This document shows, one piece after another, positions 7,464-15,517 of a DNA stretch of 64,000 nt. The notes below the pieces were generated by a model. That model saw nothing but the letters and a program-made list of their open reading frames with translations, searched no databases and was not told the origin of the DNA. This DNA comes from Aquimonas voraii (GTDB lineage: Bacteria > Pseudomonadota > Gammaproteobacteria > Xanthomonadales > Xanthomonadaceae). Position 1 is the stretch's first letter. The number at the start of each line of letters is the position of its first letter. Location: contig NZ_FNAG01000001.1 in NCBI RefSeq assembly GCF_900101825.1, positions 1 through 64,000 on the forward strand, read 5' to 3'. The translations under genes were made by a program, and so were the position numbers.

Positions 7464-8627
7464 ATGCCCCAGCGCGTGCTGCTCCAACTTGATCCGCAGG
7501 GCGAGCCGAACTGGCTGGATCTTGCGCGCCCCGAGGCCGGCGAGCACCGCGGTTGGCCGACGCCGGGCTGTGAGGTCGTGCTGCTGCTGCCGACCGAGAC
7601 CGTGCTCTCGACCCGCGCCGCGCGGGTCGCGCGCAGCGAGGGTCTGCTGCGCCAGGCCCTGCCTTTCGCGGTCGAGGAGCGGCTGGCCACGCCGGTGGAG
7701 CAGCTGCATTTCGCGTTCAGCGGATCGGGCGATCCGATCGAGCTCGCCGTGGTCGATGCGCAGTACCTGCGCGATGCGCTGGCCACGCTGGAAGCGAAAG
7801 GCCTCGCCGCCGTGGCCGCCTACAGCGAGGCCAGCCTGCTGCCCGCGGTCGAGACCGGGCGGGGCCTGATCCTGCTGTGCGGCGAGCGGGTCCTGCTGCG
7901 CGGCGCCGAGGGCGGCGTGCTGGCCGAGCGCATGGCGCTGCTGCCCCAACTTCTCGAACTGTTTGCAGGCGCCGCGGCGCCGCGGGCGTGGACCCTGCTC
8001 CGTTGCAGCGATGCGCCCCTCGACGGCCTGACTGCCGCACTGGCCCTGCAGGCGCAGTCGGTGTCGTCCCGTCTCGCCCTCCTGGCTCGCCAGCTGGCGA
8101 GTCCGGGCGGGCCGAACCTCCTGCAGGGTGCCTTCGCTCCGCGCCTGCGCGGCGATGCACTGCCGTGGTTGAAGCGCGCCGCAGCCGTGGCCGGTTTCGC
8201 CGTCCTGCTGGCCTTCGCCCAGGCGCTGGTTGAGCGCCAGCAGCTCGCCGCACGCCTCGAATCGCAGCGGGTCGAGATGGCCGACCTGCTGCGCGAGGCC
8301 CTGCCCGGCACCACCACGGTGGTCGATCCGCGGGCCCAGTTGGAGATCGAATACACGCGACTGCTGCGCGGCGCCGGTGGCGACGATGCCCTGGCCCTGC
8401 TGGCGCGGGTGGCGCCCAGCGTGGCCGGCAGCAGCCGCTACACGCTGGAGTCCATCGATTACCGGAGCGGCGCCCTGGAGCTGACCCTGCGCGCCCCCGA
8501 TGTGGCGACGCTGGACGGCCTGCGGGAAGCGCTGTCCGGGCTCGGGCTGGCGGCCGAACTGACCTCGGCCACGCCGGGGCAGGGGGGTGTCGAAGGGCGT
8601 ATCAGCCTGCGTGGAGGCCGCGCATGA
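7464..8627 (+). CDS. gspL: Type II secretion system protein GspL
   Basis: 387 residues from the ATG at 7464; the frame is open upstream but only this start gives the GspL N-terminus. Cytoplasmic actin-like domain (about 1-215), the family motif NLLQGAFAPR (218-227), one membrane segment (about 236-255), then a periplasmic ferredoxin-like domain. GspL links the secretion ATPase GspE to the inner-membrane platform and pairs with GspM, whose gene overlaps its stop (ATGA at 8624-8627). No gspE-K genes precede it: upstream lie the toxin-antitoxin pair and the tRNA. Confidence 0.9.
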   Translation: MPQRVLLQLDPQGEPNWLDLARPEAGEHRGWPTPGCEVVLLLPTETVLSTRAARVARSEGLLRQALPFAVEERLATPVEQLHFAFSGSGDPIELAVVDAQYLRDALATLEAKGLAAVAAYSEASLLPAVETGRGLILLCGERVLLRGAEGGVLAERMALLPQLLELFAGAAAPRAWTLLRCSDAPLDGLTAALALQAQSVSSRLALLARQLASPGGPNLLQGAFAPRLRGDALPWLKRAAAVAGFAVLLAFAQALVERQQLAARLESQRVEMADLLREALPGTTTVVDPRAQLEIEYTRLLRGAGGDDALALLARVAPSVAGSSRYTLESIDYRSGALELTLRAPDVATLDGLREALSGLGLAAELTSATPGQGGVEGRISLRGGRA

Positions 8628-9109
8628 AGGGCTGGTGGCTGGGTTTGTCCGATCGCGACCGTCGCGTGCTGACCATCGGCGGCGTGCTGGCCGCCCTGCT
8701 CCTGCTCTACGCGCTGGCGTGGCTGCCCCTGCAGCGTTCGCGCGAGGCTCTGCGCGTGCAGGCGGCGGCGCAGGATGCGAGCTACCGCTGGATGCAGGCC
8801 GCAGCCCCCGAGGTGCAACGACTGCGTGCCGCCGGCGTGGGCCAGCAGGCGGCGGACGGACGTTCGCTCCTGGCGCGGGCCGATGCCGGCGCGCGCGAGT
8901 CGGGCCTCGGCACCAGCCTGCTGCGCGTCGAGCCGGTGGCCGAAGGCCAGATCCGCATGGTTTTCCAGCAGGTCGGCTTCGATGCGTTGCTGGCCTGGCT
9001 CGAACCTTTCGCGCGCAGCCAGGGCCTGCGCGTGTCCGAGTTCAATGTGCAGACCACCGGCGCCTCCGGCCAGGTCGACGCGCGGATCGGGCTGGAGGAG
9101 CGGCGATGA
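8624..9109 (+). CDS. gspM: Type II secretion system protein GspM
   Basis: 161 residues, the usual size. A short cytoplasmic N-terminus (MKGWWLGLSDRDRR) precedes a membrane segment (about 16-36) and a periplasmic ferredoxin-like domain (FDALLAWLEPFARSQGLRV). It binds GspL and stabilises the inner-membrane platform. Start overlaps the gspL stop by four bases, so the two are translationally coupled. Confidence 0.9.
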   Translation: MKGWWLGLSDRDRRVLTIGGVLAALLLLYALAWLPLQRSREALRVQAAAQDASYRWMQAAAPEVQRLRAAGVGQQAADGRSLLARADAGARESGLGTSLLRVEPVAEGQIRMVFQQVGFDALLAWLEPFARSQGLRVSEFNVQTTGASGQVDARIGLEERR

Positions 9110-9320
9110 GTCGCGCTTCCTGGCCCCCGCTGCACTCCCGGTTGAGGCCTCAATGTTCGCGCACCGGGTCCTGGCAAGGTCGAGGCGCTGGTAGGTCATG
9201 GCCGACCCCGTGGGAGCGAAAGCGCTCCGCTGCGGGGCGCGCCTGGGTCGGACGCGCCAAACAGGCTCGGATTTGGGCCACTGCGCCGCTGCAACCACCG
9301 TGTTTTTCCGAGGGCCTTCG
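9110..9320. other. Gap between gspM and gspN with a small hairpin motif
   Basis: No gene seen in 211 bases, unusual inside an otherwise overlapping operon. It contains GAGCGAAAGCGCTC (9213-9226), a short hairpin flanked by GTGGGA on the left and GCGGGG on the right, resembling REP-type hairpin units. Confidence 0.35.
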
Positions 9321-10091
9321 ATGAAGCTGCTGTTCCGTCTGTTTGTGGTTGGCGTGGTGCTGGTCCTGATCCTGGGGCTGGTCGCCGCTTTCCTTCCGGC
9401 TTCGACCGCGCTGGGGCTGGTCCAGGACCGCATGCGCGACGTGCGCATGGAGGGCGTCTCGGGCAGCGTGTGGAATGGCCGCGCCGATGCGCTGACGGTG
9501 CGCGAGCGCGCCCTGGGCGCCTTCAGCTGGAAGCTCTCGCCCTGGGCCCTGTTCTCCAAGCGCATCGATGCCGACATCACGCTCGACGGCCCTGAGCTGA
9601 AGGCCGAGGGCTTTGTCAGCCTCAGCGGCCCGGGCAGCCTGCAGCTGCGCGGCATGCGCGCCAGCGTCGATGCCCAGCGCCTGCAGGCGGTGCTCGATGT
9701 GCCGGCCCTGGTGTTCAAGGGTCGGGTTGAATTCGATCTGCGCGAGCTGGTGGTCGACCAGTACTTCCCGGCCAAGGTCGAGGGCAGCGCGCTGTGGCGG
9801 GACGCGATGGTCGCTGGCAGCGCCGACGCGCGCCTGGGCGACATTCGCGCGGATTTCGCCACCCAGGGCGTGGGCACCATTGCCGGCACGGTCACCGACT
9901 CCGGCGGCCCGCTCGCCATCGAGGGCGGGACCTTCTCGGCCGGCCTGCAGGGTGTGAGCGCCGAGGCCACGCTGCGCGCCCGCGACGGCGATGCCGCCGT
10001 GCAGCGCGCCCTGCAGTACATCGGCCAGCCGCAGGAAGACGGCAGCTCGCGGCTGCAGATCCGCGGTCAGCTCAGTCGGGTCGGTGGGTGA
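9321..10091 (+). CDS. gspN: Type II secretion system protein GspN
   Basis: 256 residues from the ATG at 9321. An N-terminal membrane anchor (MKLLFRLFVVGVVLVLILGL) precedes a periplasmic domain containing VSGSVWNGRADAL, the GSVWNG motif typical of GspN. GspN is an accessory inner-membrane component of the secretion apparatus; its role is poorly defined in the family. It ends eight bases before the next gene, so it is probably co-transcribed with the phosphatase/nudE/cysQ genes. No gspD secretin follows, unlike in related xps clusters. Confidence 0.82.
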   Translation: MKLLFRLFVVGVVLVLILGLVAAFLPASTALGLVQDRMRDVRMEGVSGSVWNGRADALTVRERALGAFSWKLSPWALFSKRIDADITLDGPELKAEGFVSLSGPGSLQLRGMRASVDAQRLQAVLDVPALVFKGRVEFDLRELVVDQYFPAKVEGSALWRDAMVAGSADARLGDIRADFATQGVGTIAGTVTDSGGPLAIEGGTFSAGLQGVSAEATLRARDGDAAVQRALQYIGQPQEDGSSRLQIRGQLSRVGG

Positions 10092-10099
10092 GTCCGCGC

Positions 10100-10906
10100 A
10101 TGCATTCGCAACTGCCGACAGCCGAGTTCCTGGACCACGCGCTGGAGGTCGCCAAGCGCGCGGCGGCCGAGGCTGCGGAAGTCATTCGCCACTACTACCG
10201 CGGACAGTTCGAGGTCATCACCAAGGCGGATGAGTCGCCGGTGACCCGCGCCGATGTTGAAAGCGAGCAGGTGATCCGCCGCGTGCTGACGGCGGCCTTT
10301 CCCGAGCACGCGATCTACGGTGAGGAAGAGGGCACCACCGGCAGCGGCGACTGGCTGTGGCTGGTGGACCCGATCGACGGCACCAAGAGCTTCGTGCGCG
10401 GCTATCCGATGTTCAGCACCCAGATCGCCCTGATGTTCCGCGGCGAGCTGGTGCTCGGCGTGTCCTCGGCGCCGGCGTTCAACGAGCTGGCCTGGGCGCG
10501 CCGCGGCGGCGGCGCCTTCCTGGACGGCGCGCCGATCCGGCTCGCGCCCGCGCAGCCGCTGGAGCGCAGCGCGCTGTCGACCGGCAACCTCAAGACGCTG
10601 GCTGCGGCGCCCGGCTGGAACGCGCTGGCCGGGCTGGTGCGCCGCGCCAGCCGCACCCGTGGCTATGGCGACTTCTACCACTACCACCTGCTGGCTCGCG
10701 GCGGCATCGATCTGGTGATCGAGTCCGACGTGAACATCCTCGACATCGCCGCGCTCGCAGTGATCGTGCGCGAGGCTGGCGGCGTGTTCAGCGACCTCGA
10801 CGGCGGCGAGCTCTCGCTGGCCACCACGACGGTGCTGGCGGGCAATGCCGAGCTGCACGCCGAGGCGCTCGCGGCCTTCCGCGACTGGCGAGGAGCGGGC
10901 GCGTGA
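10100..10906 (+). CDS. Inositol-monophosphatase-family phosphatase, histidinol-phosphatase (HisN)-like
   Basis: 268 residues from the ATG at 10100. Both metal-binding signatures of the family are present: EEEG with the strand LWLVDPIDGTKSFVRGYP, and a C-terminal VNILDIAALAVIVREAGG. The GTKSFVRGYP form is the one found in HisN-type histidinol phosphatases rather than in SuhB, so histidinol-phosphate or a related sugar phosphate is the likelier substrate. It overlaps the nudE start (GTGA), and a second family member (cysQ) follows nudE. The substrate is inferred. Confidence 0.72.
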   Translation: MHSQLPTAEFLDHALEVAKRAAAEAAEVIRHYYRGQFEVITKADESPVTRADVESEQVIRRVLTAAFPEHAIYGEEEGTTGSGDWLWLVDPIDGTKSFVRGYPMFSTQIALMFRGELVLGVSSAPAFNELAWARRGGGAFLDGAPIRLAPAQPLERSALSTGNLKTLAAAPGWNALAGLVRRASRTRGYGDFYHYHLLARGGIDLVIESDVNILDIAALAVIVREAGGVFSDLDGGELSLATTTVLAGNAELHAEALAAFRDWRGAGA

Positions 10907-11475
10907 ACGCGATCAAGCCGCCGCCGCAGCTGCCGACCATCCACTCGATCGACGAGCTCGACTACGGCGGGCGTTTCCAGGTCGAGCAGTTGGAGCTCGA
11001 ATTCAGCAACGGCGCGCGCCGGCGTTTCGAACGCACCAAGCCGCGCGGCCGCGGCGCGGTCATCGTCGCTGCCATGCAGGACGCCGAGACCCTGCTGCTG
11101 GTGCGCGAGTACGCCGCCGGCCCGCACCGCTATGAACTGGGCCTGGTCAAGGGGCGCATCGATCCGGGCGAGGATGCGGAGACCGCGGCCAATCGCGAGC
11201 TCAAGGAAGAAGCCGGCTTCGGCGCGCGCCGGCTGACCGTGCTGCGCGAGCTCACTCTGGCACCGACCTACTTCACCCATGCAACGACGCTGGTCCTGGC
11301 CGAAGACCTCTACCCCGAGCAGTTGGAAGGCGACGAGCCCGAGCCGCTGGAGGTGATCCCCTGGCCGCTGTCGCGCCTGCACGAACTGATGCTGCGTGAG
11401 GACTGCTCGGAAGGCCGCTCGCTGGCCTCGATGTTCATCGTCCGCGAATACCTGCAGCGGCGGGGTGCCCCATGA
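10903..11475 (+). CDS. nudE: ADP compounds hydrolase NudE (Nudix)
   Basis: 190 residues from a GTG at 10903 that overlaps the previous stop. The Nudix box reads GRIDPGEDAETAANRELKEE followed by AGFG, matching GX5EX7REUXEEXGU. NudE hydrolyses ADP-ribose, NADH and diadenosine polyphosphates to AMP-containing products. Its stop overlaps the cysQ start (ATGA at 11472-11475). The nudE-cysQ pairing makes sense because both handle adenylated by-products. Confidence 0.88.
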   Translation: MNAIKPPPQLPTIHSIDELDYGGRFQVEQLELEFSNGARRRFERTKPRGRGAVIVAAMQDAETLLLVREYAAGPHRYELGLVKGRIDPGEDAETAANRELKEEAGFGARRLTVLRELTLAPTYFTHATTLVLAEDLYPEQLEGDEPEPLEVIPWPLSRLHELMLREDCSEGRSLASMFIVREYLQRRGAP

Positions 11476-12281
11476 GCGCTCTGGCTTTCGCGCTGGATAC
11501 CACCGCCCGCGAGGCCGTGCTGGACATTGCGCGGCGCGCCGGTGAGGCGATCCTCGAGGTCTATGCCCGCGATTTCGAGGTCGAGGCCAAGGCCGACCGC
11601 AGCCCGCTGACCGAGGCCGACCTGGCCGCGCATGCGCTGATTCGCGATGGTCTCGCCGCGTTGGCCGCGAACGTTCCGCTACTGAGCGAGGAGTCCGCGC
11701 CTGAAGACCTGACGGAGCGCCGCAGCTGGCAGCGCTACTGGCTGGTCGATCCGCTCGACGGCACCCGCGAGTTCGTCAAGCGCAATGGCGAATTCACCGT
11801 CAATATCGCGCTGATCGAAGAGGGGCGCACGGTGTTCGGTGTCGTCTACGCGCCGGTGCTGGAGGCGCTCTACTGGGCACAGGCCGGGCAGGGCAGCTGG
11901 TTGCGCTCTGCCGCGGGCGAGGACATCCAGCTGAGCGTGCAGCGGCCCGCGCCGCGGCCGCTGCGGGTGGCGGTGTCGCGCTCGCATCTCGACCCGAGGA
12001 GTGCGGTGATGATCCAGCATCTGCAGCAGCCCCTGCAGGTGCCGCTGGGCAGTTCGCTGAAGTTCTGCCGTCTCGCCGAGGGGCAGGTCGATCTCTATCC
12101 ACGTTTTGGCCCGACCGGCGAATGGGACACCGCTGCAGGCCAGTGCGTGCTCGAAGAGGCCGGTGGCGCGGTGCTGGGCCTCGACGGCCAGCCGCTGCGC
12201 TACAACCAGCGCGAGGGGCTGATCAATCCCGACTTCATCGCGCTCGGCGACCTTGAGCTGCGCTGGTATGAGTGGCTGTGA
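11472..12281 (+). CDS. cysQ: 3'(2'),5'-bisphosphate nucleotidase CysQ
   Basis: 269 residues. Metal-binding motifs are LLSEES, WLVDPLDGTREFVKRNGEFTV (the EFVKRNGEF form typical of CysQ) and GEWDTAAGQCVLEEAGG. CysQ removes the 3' phosphate from PAP left by sulfate assimilation. It is translationally coupled to nudE. About 180 bases separate it from mazG; these hold an 18-base perfect palindrome GCGCCTGCCGGCAGGCGC (12319-12336) and no gene. Confidence 0.9.
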   Translation: MSALAFALDTTAREAVLDIARRAGEAILEVYARDFEVEAKADRSPLTEADLAAHALIRDGLAALAANVPLLSEESAPEDLTERRSWQRYWLVDPLDGTREFVKRNGEFTVNIALIEEGRTVFGVVYAPVLEALYWAQAGQGSWLRSAAGEDIQLSVQRPAPRPLRVAVSRSHLDPRSAVMIQHLQQPLQVPLGSSLKFCRLAEGQVDLYPRFGPTGEWDTAAGQCVLEEAGGAVLGLDGQPLRYNQREGLINPDFIALGDLELRWYEWL

Positions 12282-12460
12282 CCGAGGCCTTGTCGAGGCA
12301 TCTGCCGCCGCCGACAGAGCGCCTGCCGGCAGGCGCCTGCTAGCAGCGTCCGCCGCGCTGGCCCGCTCCCTCATCCTGGCGCCCGCGCCCCGAACGGCTG
12401 GCGTCGCGCGCTGCGGCGACGCGTGTCCGCGACTCCATCCCCTCTTCGAGGTCTGAACCG

Positions 12461-13273
12461 ATGCCTGCGTCCATTCCCACCCACGCCGACCCTGTCGAGC
12501 GCCTGCGCGCGATCATGGCCCAGCTGCGCAACCCGGACGGCGGCTGCCCCTGGGACCTGAAGCAGAATTTCCGCACGATCGCACCCTGCACCATCGAAGA
12601 AGCCTACGAAGTGGCCGATGCCATCGACCGTGGCGACTTCGACGAACTGCGCGACGAGCTGGGCGACCTGCTGCTGCAGGTGGTGTTCCACGCGCGCATG
12701 GCTGAAGAGGAGGGGCGTTTCGCTTTCGCCGATGTCGCCGAAGCCATCTGCGACAAGCTGATCCGCCGCCATCCGCACGTCTTCGGCGATGCGAGCGCGG
12801 ATGAGGCTGATGCCGCGCTGGCGCAATGGGAGGCGCAGAAGCGCGCCGAGCGCGCGGCGCGCGGAGAGACCGACACCAGTGCCTTGGCGGGCGTCACCCG
12901 CGGTCTGCCGGAGTGGGCGCGCGCGCTCAAGCTGCAGAAGAAGGGCGCCTCGGTCGGCTTCGACTGGCCCGATGCCGAACCGGTGATCGCCAAGCTGCAG
13001 GAAGAGTTGGAAGAGGTGCGTGCCGAGCTCGCCAAAGGCCGCGGCCACGAGGCGTTGGAGGACGAGATCGGCGACGTGCTGTTCGTCGCACTCAATCTCG
13101 CCCGCAAGGCCAAGGTCGACGCTGGCAGCGCCCTGCGTCGCGCGAACCTCAAGTACGAGCGCCGCTTCCGTCGCATGGAGGCGCTGGCCGCAGCGCGCGG
13201 CACCCCGCTGGAGGCGCTCGGCTTGGCTGAGCAGGAGGCGCTGTGGGACGCCACGAAGGCGGAGGGCTTGTAG
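12461..13273 (+). CDS. mazG: Nucleoside triphosphate pyrophosphohydrolase MazG
   Basis: 270 residues with the two tandem MazG domains of the housekeeping enzyme: the first with CPWDLKQ and EEAYEVADAI...DELGDLLLQVVFH, the second with QEELEEVRAEL...EDEIGDVLFVALNLARK. The paired EExxE and ExxD motifs bind magnesium. It converts NTPs to NMP and PPi, limiting misincorporation and (p)ppGpp-linked toxicity. It is last in the plus-strand run begun by gspL. Confidence 0.93.
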   Translation: MPASIPTHADPVERLRAIMAQLRNPDGGCPWDLKQNFRTIAPCTIEEAYEVADAIDRGDFDELRDELGDLLLQVVFHARMAEEEGRFAFADVAEAICDKLIRRHPHVFGDASADEADAALAQWEAQKRAERAARGETDTSALAGVTRGLPEWARALKLQKKGASVGFDWPDAEPVIAKLQEELEEVRAELAKGRGHEALEDEIGDVLFVALNLARKAKVDAGSALRRANLKYERRFRRMEALAAARGTPLEALGLAEQEALWDATKAEGL

Positions 13274-13282
13274 CGCTAAGCC

Positions 13283-13318
13283 GGGATTGGGGATTCGGGA
13301 TTCGGGATTCGGGATTGG
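13283..13318 (+). repeat. GGGATTC heptamer array
   Basis: Five GGGATT(C/G) units in tandem, ten bases after the mazG stop. Same family as the arrays at 19465, 19584, 24178 and 24292; this copy has no inverted partner nearby. Confidence 0.8.
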
Positions 13319-13360
13319 AGAAAGGGTCGCGCGACAGCGCTGGCCCCGAGCCGCTTCGAA

Positions 13361-13386
13361 TATGGCGGGCCCTGACCCACCCTGAG
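13361..13386. repeat. Diverged copy of the GGTGGGCC palindromic repeat
   Basis: ATGGCGGGCCCTGACCCACC with CTGAGCTCGG following is a degenerate member of the element found at 26231, 28260, 34363 and 37144. The 13387-13507 stretch beyond it shows nothing else. Confidence 0.55.
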
Positions 13387-13507
13387 CTCGGCCCTTTCCC
13401 GGTCAGAATCTGTCACCTGGAGCCTCTTGGCTGGCACTTGAAGCGGATGACCCGGTCGCTCCTTGCATGCCGGTGTCGAGGGCCAGCGGCGGTTCCAGAG
13501 CTACAAA

Positions 13508-13539
13508 CGCGAAAGCCCACCTTGCGGTGGGCTTCCGCG
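13508..13539 (-). terminator. Terminator of the aminotransferase gene
   Basis: CGCGAAAGCCCACC pairs with GGTGGGCTTCCGCG around a TTGC loop (one A:C mismatch). It starts about 35 bases past the minus-strand stop at 13575. T content after the stem is low, so strength is uncertain. Confidence 0.55.
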
Positions 13540-13574
13540 TTCATGCGTGTCGATTCCGAAGCGTCGCGGACGTC

Positions 13575-15092
13575 TCAGGCCGCTGCCGCGGAGGCCTTGC
13601 GCGGGCCTTCCAGCAGGGCGCGGCGCACGCCGGCCACGACCAGATCGACTTCCGCGCTGGTGACGTTGAAGTGCGGGGTGAAGCGCAGCGAATTGACGCC
13701 GCCGTGGATCACGCCCAGGCCGTGCTGGCGCATGTATTCCTCGGTGCTGCCGGCGCCATAGCACTTGAACTCATCGGACAGCTCGCAGGAGAACAGCAGG
13801 CCAGTGCCCTGCACCTTGGTGATCAGACCGCCGAGTTCGGCGCGCAGCTTCTCCAGCTTCTCCACGAACTCGCGGCCCTTGGCGACGATGTTGGCGCGCA
13901 CCTCGGGGGTGAGCATTTCCAGCGTCGCGCAGGCGACGTCCATCGCCCGCGGATTGGTGGTCATGGTGTTGCCGTAGACACCCTTGCGGTACAGGCCGGC
14001 GGCGCGTTCGTTCACTGCCAGCACGCTCAGCGGGTACTGGCCGGCGTTGAGCGCCTTGGAATAGGTCTCCATGTCCGGCGCCTCGTAGGCCTCGAAGCCT
14101 GGGTAGTCGACGATGGACAGCACGCCATGCGCACGCAGGCCCGCCTGGATCGAGTCGACCAGCAGCAGGGTGCCGTGGGCCTTGGTGAGTTCGCGCGCGG
14201 CGGCGTAGAACTCAGGCGTGACCTGGCGACCGGGGTCGCCTTCGCCCATCACCGGCTCGAGGAACATGGCCTCGATGTACCAGCCGTTGGCGTCCGCGTC
14301 GGCAAAGGCCTGGCGCAGCTCTTCGACCGAATAGGGCGTGATGGTGATCAGCTGCGGCTCGTGGTGCTTCCAGCTCGCCAGGTGCTTGGCATAGGTCGGA
14401 CGGGTGGAATCGGAATAGAGCATCGGCAGTTCGGTGCGGCCATGGAAGGCGCCCTTCACCGCGATGCGCTTGACCCGCTTGCCGGCGTGGCGGCCGCCCG
14501 GATCGGTGTGCAGCTTGGTGTTGACGTCGGCGATGCGGCCAGCCAGCGAGACCGACTCCGAGCCCGAGTTCAGGCACAGGAACTTGTCGTAGGGACAGCC
14601 GCCGCGGCGATGGCCGACTTCACGCTTCAGAGCCTGCGAGAGCTTCAGCTGCGACAGGCTGGCGGTCATGATGTTGGCCATCACCTGCGGCCGCGCCATG
14701 GCCTCGATCACCGGCTTCGGCGTATGGCCGAAACCGAGCATGCCGTAGCCGCCGGAGTCGTGCAGCACGGCGCCCTTCAGCGTGACGACCCAAGGCCCAC
14801 GCCCGGCCAGCGCGACGTAAGGGTTCACCGCGTCATCGGTGTAGAAGTTGACGTAGTCGGCGTGGATGGCGGCCAGCTGCTCGGCCTCGTCGGCGCGCAG
14901 CAGGGCGTCGAACTCACCGCCGCGCAGGGCCTCGAAAGCGGCGACGGCGGCCTCCACGGCTTCAACGAGTTCGGGAAACTGCGCGCCCAGACGTTCGATC
15001 GTCGCGTCGTCGAGACCGCGGCAGCGCGGCGCGCCGCCGTAGCTGCGCAGGGGTTTCAGGCGCTCGATCAGGCTCGGCGTGGCGGTATTCAT
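13575..15092 (-). CDS. Class III PLP-dependent aminotransferase
   Basis: 505 residues from the ATG at 15090-15092; the frame stays open 22 codons upstream without a better start. Family landmarks: the phosphate-binding turn NSGSESVS, LLLVDSIQAG (the PLP-ring Asp, usually DExxTG) and YSKALNAGQYPLS with the Schiff-base lysine. Class III enzymes move amino groups from omega-amines, lysine, ornithine or GABA to a keto acid; the substrate cannot be read here. It is longer than the usual 400-450, with an N-terminal extension of about 100 residues. It stands alone, with its own terminator. Confidence 0.8.
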   Translation of the reverse strand: MNTATPSLIERLKPLRSYGGAPRCRGLDDATIERLGAQFPELVEAVEAAVAAFEALRGGEFDALLRADEAEQLAAIHADYVNFYTDDAVNPYVALAGRGPWVVTLKGAVLHDSGGYGMLGFGHTPKPVIEAMARPQVMANIMTASLSQLKLSQALKREVGHRRGGCPYDKFLCLNSGSESVSLAGRIADVNTKLHTDPGGRHAGKRVKRIAVKGAFHGRTELPMLYSDSTRPTYAKHLASWKHHEPQLITITPYSVEELRQAFADADANGWYIEAMFLEPVMGEGDPGRQVTPEFYAAARELTKAHGTLLLVDSIQAGLRAHGVLSIVDYPGFEAYEAPDMETYSKALNAGQYPLSVLAVNERAAGLYRKGVYGNTMTTNPRAMDVACATLEMLTPEVRANIVAKGREFVEKLEKLRAELGGLITKVQGTGLLFSCELSDEFKCYGAGSTEEYMRQHGLGVIHGGVNSLRFTPHFNVTSAEVDLVVAGVRRALLEGPRKASAAAA

Positions 15093-15517
15093 CTGGCTGG
15101 CTCTCCCCGGTGGCTGGGCGGACGCGCGTCTTGCGCGGTCAAGCCCCAATAAAAACAAAAACTTAGGCCGATAGTATCACCCGGCATAAGGGCGGCGTAA
15201 GCCGGTGGACGCGGGGTGAAAGGGGCGTGAGCCGTGTCGCTGGGCAGAATTTTCAGCCGAATCAGGGGCTTCCGCGGCCTACGCGTGAGCGCCTGCGAAG
15301 CGGTGGCGGCCTGCCGCAGGCCCGGCCGGCGCGGGCACGCAGCGCAACTCCACCCCATGCCGACGCCTGCGACGGTCCATTGGAGCGTTGATCGCGTCGC
15401 GCAAGCCCATGAGGCACTCCTCCCCCGCCTTGGGCGGAGCGTGGTCGCCACCCCGCGTGCCCGCGCGGGCCTACGACCCGCGAGGGCAGTACCACGCGGA
15501 TGTGTCTGGCTGCGGCG
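15093..15517. other. Intergenic region without a recognised gene
   Basis: 425 bases. On the minus strand an AT-rich leader (15150-15175) with TGATACTAT (15174-15182) could be an extended -10 promoter for the aminotransferase. Nothing else recognised. Confidence 0.3.

Noticed and set aside
9198-10091. Longer start for gspN
   Set aside because: The extra residues come from the gap hairpin and precede the true membrane anchor at 9321.
12319-12336. 18-base palindrome as operator
   Set aside because: Perfect but GC-only and single; chance palindromes are frequent at this composition.
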